Assembly (NCBI RefSeq): GCF_020166435.1
Contig: NZ_JAINZP010000004.1
Span: 124,001-188,000 of the forward strand
Source: Pectobacterium versatile
Lineage (GTDB): Bacteria; Pseudomonadota; Gammaproteobacteria; Enterobacterales; Enterobacteriaceae
Length of the DNA: 64,000 bases
Reading direction: 5' to 3'
The notes below the pieces were generated by a model that was not told the origin of the DNA, did no database searches, and worked only from the letters and a program-made list of their open reading frames with translations. The position numbers and the translations under genes are program-made. Below, in pieces: positions 57,630 to 64,000 of the stretch (its first letter is position 1; each line of letters opens with the position of its first letter).

Positions 57630-58151
57630 TTATGGTTGCTTATGGGCTTCAACAGTGGGTTTGGTCAGCGGTTGAGAAGCCGCAGAACATTGCACCACCA
57701 GCATCCCTATAACGATTAACACGACACCCGCTATTCGCCCCAGCGTAGCAGGCTTCACTGCCAGCCCCATCAAACCAAAATGATCGATCACAAGCGATGC
57801 CACAACCTGACCGACAATCACACAGACAATAAAACCTGAAGCCCCGAGCTTTGGCGTCAGCAATAACGCGGCGGTGATATAAGCCACGCCCGCCACTCCG
57901 CCCAGCCAGATCCACCACGGCCCCTGTAAGGCATTACCAAGCGTTGGCGTAGGCACCCGAGCAGCAAACAGAATCGGCAACAGCACGCAGATGCTGACCA
58001 GCAGGGACACCAGCGTTGCCCAAAGCGGATGACCTAACGAGCGCCCCAGCATCGCATTGCTGGCAGCCTGAAAAGGCACAATGCTCCCAGCAAATACCGC
58101 AATACCCAGCGGCAGCAATAATGAGAGAGAAAAAGAAGAGAATAACGACAT
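57630..58151 (-). CDS. DMT-superfamily transporter (YdcZ/DUF606 type)
   Basis: A 173-residue membrane protein with about five hydrophobic segments, starting MSLFSSFSLSLLLPLGIAVF after AGGGGG. The blocks PFQAASNAMLG, GPWWIWLGGVAGVAYITAALLLTPKLGASGF and GQVVASLVIDHFG are those of the DUF606 (YdcZ) family, half-length members of the drug/metabolite transporter superfamily that act as dimers. Substrate unknown. A divergent LysR regulator 110 bp away probably controls it. Confidence 0.85.
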   Translation of the reverse strand: MSLFSSFSLSLLLPLGIAVFAGSIVPFQAASNAMLGRSLGHPLWATLVSLLVSICVLLPILFAARVPTPTLGNALQGPWWIWLGGVAGVAYITAALLLTPKLGASGFIVCVIVGQVVASLVIDHFGLMGLAVKPATLGRIAGVVLIVIGMLVVQCSAASQPLTKPTVEAHKQP

Positions 58152-58261
58152 GGAGCCCCCTGATTCACAATATAAGTTCACAACACAATTGGGATGTTCC
58201 AATACTCACCCATCCATTAAACTGATGGAAATTCGTAATTCATACGGAAGGCATTCACAGA

Positions 58262-59167
58262 ATGGATGATTTACGTCGTATCGATATGAATCTGCTGCTC
58301 ACGCTTCATGCGCTGTTGACGGAAAAACACGTCACACGGGCAGCGCTTCGTCTACACCGCAGCCAGCCTGCCGTCAGCCATTCATTATCACAGCTACGCC
58401 AGATTTTTAACGATCCGCTGTTAGTTCGGCGTGAGGCTGGCCTGACGCTCACGACCCGCGCTCAGGCGCTACTCGGCCCGCTGGAACAGGCGCTTGATCA
58501 GTTGAACGAGCTTATCCAGGCACCGCAGTTCGATCCGCGTCATAGCACGCGGCATTTCCGGTTAGCGCTCTCCGATTACGGTACGAATGCCGTCTTGCCA
58601 ACGCTCATGCAGCATCTACGCACACAGGCACCCGGCATTTCGCTAGCCGTCAGTCATGCCGGCCGTGAAATGATGCTGGCACAGCTGATCGATGGAGAAA
58701 TCGACTTAGGCCTTGGCGTGTTCCCTGAACGCCCATCCGAGGTACACGCCGAGCTTCTCTTTGAAGAACAGTTCGCCTGTCTGGCCGACCGCACCACGCT
58801 GCCGGAAAACGGTACGCTGTCGTTTGAGACATGGCTGGAACGGCCACATGTTCTGGTCACGATGCATCCCGATTCTGCCAATGAAATTGACAGCGCGTTG
58901 GCTGCAAGCGGCCTCGCGCGCAATGTCGTGCTGACCCTGCCCCACTGGCATGCCGCCATCAATCTCATTGCCGGTACTGACCTAATTTTGACCGCTGCAC
59001 GGCGCAGCATGGCCCATATCACTACGCCAGATTTACACATTTTTCCGCCGCCGTTCGTGATACCCAACTTTGCCTTCCAGCAGGTGTGGCATACGCGACG
59101 CGAGAGCGATCCTGCACATCGCTGGCTGAGAAACGCCATTTGGGAAAGCTGCCAAATGGAGAAGTAA
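58262..59167 (+). CDS. LysR-family transcriptional regulator
   Basis: A 301-residue regulator with an N-terminal winged helix-turn-helix (about 5-63: HVTRAALRLHRSQPAVSHSL, then SQLRQIFNDPLLVRRE) and a C-terminal substrate-binding domain (about 92-295) of the type-2 periplasmic binding fold. It begins MDDLRRIDMNLLLTLHALL, typical of the NodD/PcpR-like branch. The divergent DMT transporter gene is its likely target. The inducer is unknown. Confidence 0.9.
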   Translation: MDDLRRIDMNLLLTLHALLTEKHVTRAALRLHRSQPAVSHSLSQLRQIFNDPLLVRREAGLTLTTRAQALLGPLEQALDQLNELIQAPQFDPRHSTRHFRLALSDYGTNAVLPTLMQHLRTQAPGISLAVSHAGREMMLAQLIDGEIDLGLGVFPERPSEVHAELLFEEQFACLADRTTLPENGTLSFETWLERPHVLVTMHPDSANEIDSALAASGLARNVVLTLPHWHAAINLIAGTDLILTAARRSMAHITTPDLHIFPPPFVIPNFAFQQVWHTRRESDPAHRWLRNAIWESCQMEK

Positions 59168-59180
59168 AATATCGGGCCAA

Positions 59181-59218
59181 AAACGAAAAAACCCGCAACA
59201 AGGCGGGTTTAGCTTTTC
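59181..59218 (-). terminator. Bidirectional terminator between the LysR gene and folA
   Basis: AAACCCGC / GCGGGTTT with a 6-nt loop (59189-59210). On the minus strand it is followed by TTTTTTCGTTTTT, a strong terminator for folA; on the plus strand a weaker TTTAGCTTTT serves the LysR gene. Confidence 0.88.
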
Positions 59219-59256
59219 ATCGTTTACCGACAGAATGTTATCGCAGGAAAGCGCGC

Positions 59257-59739
59257 TTAGCGACGCTCCAGAATTTCGAAGCAGTAACTGTGTGAGTTAC
59301 GCTCGTCAGCATCATGGAACTCGCTGAAAACAGACTGCCATTCATCCGGCTCATAGTCAGGGAAATGCGTGTCGCCTTCCACTTCGGCATCAATGTGCGT
59401 CAGATAGAGGCGGTTAGCCTGCGGCAGCATTTGTTGATAGATACTGCCGCCGCCAATCACCATCACTTCCTCGACGTCGCCCGCCGCCGCCAGCGCAGCG
59501 TCCAGCGAGGAGACCCAGGTCACACGATCGTCATCACCGGGATGATTGCTGACGACAATGTTCAGTCGGCCGGGCAGCGGCTGACCGATAGAACGGAAAG
59601 TATTACGCCCCATAATAATCGGCTTATTAAGCGTATTACGCTTAAACCATGCCAGATCGGCTGGCAAATGCCACGGCATCGCGTTTTCCATACCAATCAC
59701 GCGATCCACTGCCAGTGCAGCAATCAAACTAATAACCAT
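59257..59739 (-). CDS. folA: Dihydrofolate reductase
   Basis: Reduces dihydrofolate with NADPH; the target of trimethoprim. The 160-residue protein has one extra N-terminal residue relative to E. coli ([20 protein letters not shown]), so the catalytic acid is Asp28 in LPADLAWF. It has PWH where E. coli has PWN, a common natural variant, and the conserved GRNTF, PLPGR and [10 protein letters not shown] motifs. No change suggesting trimethoprim resistance stands out. Confidence 0.97.
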   Translation of the reverse strand: MVISLIAALAVDRVIGMENAMPWHLPADLAWFKRNTLNKPIIMGRNTFRSIGQPLPGRLNIVVSNHPGDDDRVTWVSSLDAALAAAGDVEEVMVIGGGSIYQQMLPQANRLYLTHIDAEVEGDTHFPDYEPDEWQSVFSEFHDADERNSHSYCFEILERR

Positions 59740-59837
59740 GGTGAAAAAACCCTATAGGTCAGAAAATTGCTGACACTATACGGAAAGCCCTTTCGCTCGT
59801 CGACATAGATACAAGACCGAAACGTAATATAAGAGTT

Positions 59838-60308
59838 TTATACTCCCGGCCGTTTACGGTAGAGCCAGATCCCCGGCAAAGACAGACCGATAGAGAGCGC
59901 GCCGACGATAAAACTGGCCTTCAGGAAATTGGTCATCATGACGTTCATCAGCGCTTCGCTGTAGCCAAGGTGCGAAATTTCCACCACCGAAATCATCGCC
60001 GTATAGGCAGAAATACCGGGAAACATCGGGATCACCGCCGCTACGGTAAAGACTTTCGGATGCGCCAGCAGCCAGCGTGACCAGCGAATACCGATGATGC
60101 CAATTAGGATCGCCGCCAAAAACGACGCCCACTCGATATTCATGCCGAAATGTATCGCCAGAAACCGTACGCCATGCCCGACACCGCCCAGCAGCGCACA
60201 GTAAGGCAGCACTTTCAGCGGTACGTTGAAGACCATCGCAAACCCCAACGCAGGGACTGCCGCCAGCACCATATCCTGCAACAGTGCCCACAGTAAACTT
60301 AAGCCCAT
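59838..60308 (-). CDS. yjjB: YjjB, threonine/serine exporter family, C-terminal-type subunit
   Basis: A membrane protein of 156 residues from [13 protein letters not shown] with four to five hydrophobic segments and the family sequence [29 protein letters not shown], equivalent to the C-terminal half of ThrE exporters. E. coli YjjB is 157 residues and works with YjjP in succinate export. Its start overlaps the yjjP stop by 10 nt; an in-frame ATG at 60323 is an alternative. Confidence 0.9.
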   Translation of the reverse strand: MGLSLLWALLQDMVLAAVPALGFAMVFNVPLKVLPYCALLGGVGHGVRFLAIHFGMNIEWASFLAAILIGIIGIRWSRWLLAHPKVFTVAAVIPMFPGISAYTAMISVVEISHLGYSEALMNVMMTNFLKASFIVGALSIGLSLPGIWLYRKRPGV

Positions 60309-61072
60309 CCGCGTAACCCCCACAGCGACATCGCCATCACGACCCCAATACAGGTTGCCAGCGTCAGCAAACTCGCGACCGTCCAGCGTGCCAGACCGGT
60401 ATTCACGTGGCCTTTAAACATATCGGCCACGGCGTTAATCAGCGGGAAACCGGGAACCAGCAGCAACACGCTCGCCGCCATCGCTACCGTCGAGGTTTGA
60501 GAAAAAGCAGGTAAACGCATCAGCAGCCCAGATGCCGACGTCGCCACAAACGCCGTAATACAGAAGTTGATCAACGGGTTCAGGTGTCGCGCCGTAAACA
60601 CTTGGCGAACATACATTGCCAGACCGCTAGCAATCAGCGTGACGATAAACGCATCCCACCCGCCACCGTTCAAACGGCTGAAGCAGCCGCAGGAAAGCGC
60701 GACAACGGAAACCATCAGCCAGCGCGGATAGCGCAGCGGTTTGATATTTCCCAGACGCTTTTCTACGCCCGCCACATCCAGCAGTTTATGCTCGGCCATG
60801 ATGACCGCATGCTGAACTTCAATCACGACGTGCATATTAATGCCGCGATCCACATTCTTGCGTGTCGACGTCATACAATGCCCCTGCATGATGGTGGTCA
60901 GTACAATCGAATTTGCTGAGATGGAGCTCTCAACGCTATCAGCACCGAGCGCCATACCCAGCCGTGACGACAGCTGTTCAACCACCATACTCTCCGCGCC
61001 ATGCTGTAACAGCAGCAGTGCGCACTGGATGCACAGTCGGGTTATTTCCCGCTGCTGTGGTGCTTCATCCAT
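60299..61072 (-). CDS. yjjP: YjjP, threonine/serine exporter family, N-terminal-type subunit
   Basis: The partner of YjjB and equivalent to the N-terminal half of ThrE. From [25 protein letters not shown] it is 257 residues (E. coli 256), with the conserved [38 protein letters not shown] and [21 protein letters not shown]. In-frame ATGs at 61138 and 61189 would add 22 or 39 unconserved residues; the start is set by homology. Divergent from an RhtB-type exporter gene. Confidence 0.9.
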   Translation of the reverse strand: MDEAPQQREITRLCIQCALLLLQHGAESMVVEQLSSRLGMALGADSVESSISANSIVLTTIMQGHCMTSTRKNVDRGINMHVVIEVQHAVIMAEHKLLDVAGVEKRLGNIKPLRYPRWLMVSVVALSCGCFSRLNGGGWDAFIVTLIASGLAMYVRQVFTARHLNPLINFCITAFVATSASGLLMRLPAFSQTSTVAMAASVLLLVPGFPLINAVADMFKGHVNTGLARWTVASLLTLATCIGVVMAMSLWGLRGWA

Positions 61073-61293
61073 CCGCTTTTCGCCACTTAGTGGTTTTGCG
61101 CTACTTAATAGTTCACGGTTCTCACATTCACTGACCATGTTGTTATCCCAACCCGCCCCTGAAATTAACCACAAAAAATGAAAGGACAATTGTTAACATA
61201 TCGCCGCCGAATAACCAATAAGTGTGATGCGAATTCATTATTCTGGCGCTATCATTTTAACCGTTCTTACTCTTTTCACTCTCTGGGATGACC

Positions 61294-61908
61294 ATGTTAG
61301 AAACATCGCTGTTTGTCGCCACTATCGCCACGCTGGGAATGCTCTCTCCCGGCCCTGACTTTTTCCTCGTCATCAAGAACGCGACACGCTACCCACGCGT
61401 TGCCGCACTGATGACCGCGTTTGGCGTAATCTGCGGCGTGGCAACTCACATGGCATACTGCGTCGCTGGGCTAGCCGTCGTCATCACCACCACGCCGTGG
61501 CTATTTAATGTACTGAAATATGCGGGCGCCGCCTATCTGATCTGGATCGGTATTCAGGCATTATTATCGCGTAGCGGCAGCAAGCTGGACGTTTCACATC
61601 AGGGGCAGCAAAACGTCAGCCTAAAAAAAGCGTTCCTGCAAGGCTATCTCTGCAATCTGCTTAACCCGAAAGCGACACTGTTCTTTCTGGCGATGTTCAC
61701 ACAGGTCCTGAATATTCACTCCGGCATCGGTGAAAAGCTGTGGTACGCCATGATCATCTGGCTGTTATCTGTCGTCTGGTGGCCGGTGCTGGTGCTGCTT
61801 TTCCAAAGCGAGCCGGTACGGCGTGGGCTAGCGAAGGCGCAGAAACTGGTGGATAAGCTGCTCGGTACGGTGTTGATCGCGCTGGGTATCAAAGTGGCGC
61901 TAGGTTAG
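61294..61908 (+). CDS. LysE/RhtB-family amino-acid exporter
   Basis: A 204-residue inner-membrane protein with six hydrophobic segments. It has the RhtB signature near the N-terminus, GMLSPGPDFFLVIKNATRYPR, and the mid-protein KAFLQGYLCNLLNPKATLFFLA. Closest in style to RhtC (threonine) exporters, but the substrate is not certain. The ATG at 61294 is preferred over 61288 because of TGGGA upstream. It is divergent from yjjPB. Confidence 0.88.
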   Translation: MLETSLFVATIATLGMLSPGPDFFLVIKNATRYPRVAALMTAFGVICGVATHMAYCVAGLAVVITTTPWLFNVLKYAGAAYLIWIGIQALLSRSGSKLDVSHQGQQNVSLKKAFLQGYLCNLLNPKATLFFLAMFTQVLNIHSGIGEKLWYAMIIWLLSVVWWPVLVLLFQSEPVRRGLAKAQKLVDKLLGTVLIALGIKVALG

Positions 61909-61955
61909 GCCTGCGACGTATCGGTTAGTTTAAAGCGCTCTGGAGCATGGTATGA

Positions 61956-61993
61956 ACACCTTCCCAATTTCCACAGGGAAGGTGTGTTTGTGT
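61956..61993 (+). terminator. Terminator after the RhtB-type gene
   Basis: A perfect 10-bp stem ACACCTTCCC / GGGAAGGTGT with a 10-nt loop, followed by GTTTGTGTTTATT, lies between the convergent RhtB-type and VOC genes. It probably terminates both. Confidence 0.7.
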
Positions 61994-62009
61994 TTATTCC
62001 GAAGCGAAC

Positions 62010-62378
62010 TTAGTAGCTGGCATAATAAACTCGTATCCGATGTTGATCAGGATCGAGCGCCACATATGTCAAACCGAAATCCATCTGGGTGATGTCCTGA
62101 ATCAGGGTAATCCCCTGTTCCTTCCAGCTTTCATACATCGCGTTTAGTGCAGCCTCACTCTCGACACGAATAGCTACTTCGCTACCACCGCCCGCCAGTT
62201 GGGTCACCGGTTTAACCTCATGTTTAGACCACACCCCCAATAACAACCCAGAGTCAAAGGCAAACATGGCAAAGTTTTCCGACTTCTCAACAGGTTGAAA
62301 ATCAAACCGTTCACGATAGAAACGCTCGCTGGCAACGGCATCTTCCACATATAAAATAATAAGATTTGGTGCGTTCAT
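62010..62378 (-). CDS. VOC-family (glyoxalase/bleomycin-resistance-like) protein
   Basis: A 122-residue protein from MNAPNLIILYVEDAVASERFYRE (AGGGA upstream) with the vicinal-oxygen-chelate fold pattern: an N-terminal betaalphabetabetabeta unit and a second one ending DFGLTYVALDPDQHRIRVYYA. Family members bind metals or sequester small molecules; the reaction here is unknown. The upstream in-frame extension to 62459 is not conserved in character. It is 97 bp downstream of a codirectional WYL regulator. Confidence 0.85.
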   Translation of the reverse strand: MNAPNLIILYVEDAVASERFYRERFDFQPVEKSENFAMFAFDSGLLLGVWSKHEVKPVTQLAGGGSEVAIRVESEAALNAMYESWKEQGITLIQDITQMDFGLTYVALDPDQHRIRVYYASY

Positions 62379-62475
62379 CAGAGATTCCCTGTAATCAGGT
62401 GAGTAATAAGCAGAAGGCTTCTGCTTGCCTGAATGCATCGTAGTACGCACTGCTGTCAATTTTTGTCAGTAGCCA

Positions 62476-63165
62476 TTACTGCTGAGGAATGTCTTCTTTT
62501 TCATGCCACTCTTTTAATAACTGCTGGCGACGGCGGGGATAACGCTGATCCAAAACCGTCATGCTGCGGATACGTTCAGCCTTGAAATGACGAAACTGCT
62601 GACGAAGCTCACACCAGGCGGCAATCACGTGGGTTTGATCGAAAAATCCTAATGCGAACGGCCAGATAATGCGGAGAGACTCATCGCCCTGAAGGTCGCA
62701 ATAAGCAATCTCCGTACGACGCTCCGCCCGGATAGCGTGACGCAAAGCGGATAAATCGATAACCACTGCGGGGGTACATTCCGCCTTCCCCACTAATAAC
62801 CCAGAAGAATCAAGCTCGTGGCGCAACTCTGGCGGTAATACCGCAGCAATCTTCATCAATGCATTACGGGCCGCGCCCGCCAAACGCTCATCTGTTCTTC
62901 GGACGACCCAGCGCGTGCCCAACACCAATGCTTCAATTTCCTCTTCTGAAAACATCAGTGGGGGTAGCATGAACCCAGGACGCAAGATATATCCTAAGCC
63001 TGCCTCCCCCTCAATATGCGCCCCCTGCAATTGCAGCGTGGCAATATCCCGGTAGAGGGTGCGTTGGCTTACACCTAGTTTTTCCGCAAGGTATGCTCCC
63101 GTCACAGGAAAACGGTGATGACGTAATAGCTGTAAAAGTTCGAGCAAACGCTGCGTTCTGGACAT
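62476..63165 (-). CDS. HTH/WYL-domain transcriptional regulator (YafY type)
   Basis: A 229-residue regulator from MSRTQRLLELLQLLRHHRFP (AGAGGTG upstream). It has an N-terminal winged helix (about 1-60, with LAEKLGVSQRTLYRDIATL) and a C-terminal WYL ligand-sensing domain (about 135-220) where the motif reads IIWPFALGFFDQTHVIAAWCELR. Similar YafY-type regulators often lie beside VOC genes, so it may control its neighbour. The ligand is unknown. Confidence 0.88.
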   Translation of the reverse strand: MSRTQRLLELLQLLRHHRFPVTGAYLAEKLGVSQRTLYRDIATLQLQGAHIEGEAGLGYILRPGFMLPPLMFSEEEIEALVLGTRWVVRRTDERLAGAARNALMKIAAVLPPELRHELDSSGLLVGKAECTPAVVIDLSALRHAIRAERRTEIAYCDLQGDESLRIIWPFALGFFDQTHVIAAWCELRQQFRHFKAERIRSMTVLDQRYPRRRQQLLKEWHEKEDIPQQ

Positions 63166-63258
63166 AACACCTCTGGATTCACGGTACTCACGCGGTTTCA
63201 GCAAGAGAATATACGGCTACTCGCTGAAACCAGCCCTGCTATCCGGGGATTTCCGAAT

Positions 63259-63293
63259 TAAAAAAGCCAGCGCTGTTACCAACGCTGGCTTTT
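63259..63293 (-). terminator. Terminator of carAB
   Basis: AAAGCCAGCG / CGCTGGCTTT with a 10-nt loop (63263-63292). On the minus strand it is followed by TTTAATTCGG; it lies about 35 nt beyond the carB stop. Confidence 0.85.
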
Positions 63294-63326
63294 ATTATCC
63301 GCTTACTGCCAACCGAAGTCGGTCAA

Positions 63327-64000
63327 TCAGCCTTTAATCATCGCATGCATTTCCTGTACGGAAGTCACCTTCTCCGTCGGATCTGCCGTCAACGACATGG
63401 CCGTGGCGAAACCACCGTTCAGCGTGGTGTCGTAGTGCACCTTGTATTGCAGCGCGCTGCGGCGAATCAGCTTGGAATCTTCAATCGCCTGACGTCCTGC
63501 GGTGGTGTTGACGATGTAGGTGTACTCACCGTTCTTGATGCGGTCCTGAATGTGCGGACGACCTTCATGCACCTTGTTCACCAGACGCGGGTTAATACCT
63601 GCTTCACCCAGTTCAATCGCCGTGCCGTGCGTCGCATCCAGCTCAAAACCGTGCTTCAACAACTTAGCAGCTAAATCGACCACGCGACCTTTATCGCCTT
63701 CACGTACTGACAGCAGTGCGCGTCCGGTTTTCTTCATGTGTGAATTACTGCCCAACATCGCTTTAGCAAACGCTTCAGCAAACGTGCGGCCAACGCCCAT
63801 GACTTCACCGGTCGAACGCATTTCTGGCCCCAGAATCGGGTCAACGCCAGGGAACTTGTTGAACGGCAGCACCACTTCTTTTACGGAGTAATACGGCGGG
63901 ATAATTTCTTTCGTGACGCCCTGCTCAGCCAGCGTTTTGCCTGCCATCACGCGTGCCGCGACTTTCGCCAACGGAACACCGGTCGCTTTCGAAACAAACG
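63327..64000 (-). CDS. carB: Carbamoyl-phosphate synthase large subunit, C-terminal part
   Basis: The frame stays open to the window edge. The visible 224 residues cover the end of the second ATP-grasp half ([32 protein letters not shown]) and the C-terminal MGS-like allosteric domain that binds UMP, IMP and ornithine, ending QEMHAMIKG. CarB makes carbamoyl phosphate for arginine and pyrimidine synthesis. E. coli CarB is 1073 residues, so about four fifths lies outside the window. Confidence 0.96.
   Translation of the reverse strand, partial: FVSKATGVPLAKVAARVMAGKTLAEQGVTKEIIPPYYSVKEVVLPFNKFPGVDPILGPEMRSTGEVMGVGRTFAEAFAKAMLGSNSHMKKTGRALLSVREGDKGRVVDLAAKLLKHGFELDATHGTAIELGEAGINPRLVNKVHEGRPHIQDRIKNGEYTYIVNTTAGRQAIEDSKLIRRSALQYKVHYDTTLNGGFATAMSLTADPTEKVTSVQEMHAMIKG

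Noticed and set aside
59854-60291. Second minus-strand frame inside yjjB
   Set aside because: It is an out-of-frame shadow; YjjB homology is in the other frame.

Overview
The window is enterobacterial core chromosome of about 52% GC by eye, and most probably comes from Pectobacterium or a close soft-rot relative. Its proteins are near E. coli in length and sequence, but its accessory genes (a secreted GH43 glycosidase, chromosomal ccdAB, three ERIC elements) and gene order differ from E. coli. The genus is an inference from remembered sequences; no search was run. Comparisons with E. coli throughout are from memory.

Layout. 1-12.7 kb (minus strand) is the division/cell-wall (dcw) cluster mraZ-rsmH-ftsL-ftsI-murE-murF-mraY-murD-ftsW-murG-murC-ddlB, with a visible mra promoter and MraZ operator repeats. 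13.6-15.1 kb holds alaE and cra. 15.4-24.9 kb is branched-chain amino acid synthesis: ilvIH, then an acyl-CoA ligase where E. coli has leuO, then leuL and leuABCD with an attenuator. 24.9-30.0 kb is accessory: azlDC exporter, an AraC regulator, a chemoreceptor, a possible phage-derived fragment and ccdAB. 30.1-35.6 kb is the sugar-phosphate stress and thiamine block: the dual-function RNA SgrS with its encoded SgrT, sgrR, and a TPP riboswitch followed by thiBPQ. 35.6-42.6 kb carries GH43, ivbL-ilvBN with a valine-rich attenuator, yabI and a diguanylate cyclase. 42.8-57.2 kb is polB, rapA, rluA, djlA and the lptD-surA-pdxA-rsmA-apaG-apaH series. 57.3-64 kb holds a small unknown gene, a DMT transporter with a divergent LysR regulator, folA, yjjPB, an RhtB-type exporter, a VOC protein with a WYL regulator, and the 3' part of carB.

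How the genes work together. Three blocks (ilvIH, leuABCD, ilvBN) make valine and leucine precursors, and two of them have leader-peptide attenuators. AzlCD, AlaE, YjjPB and the RhtB homologue are amino-acid exporters, so synthesis and efflux genes are interleaved. SgrS/SgrT/SgrR handle phosphosugar stress, but setA, which adjoins them in E. coli, is absent here. No wholly new multi-gene system is evident. The best leads are the variant SgrS/SgrT locus, the ERIC copies with covarying arms (one inside the lptD-surA interval), an uncharacterised 65-residue gene beside apaH, a structured leader before rluA, and the ccdAB insertion.
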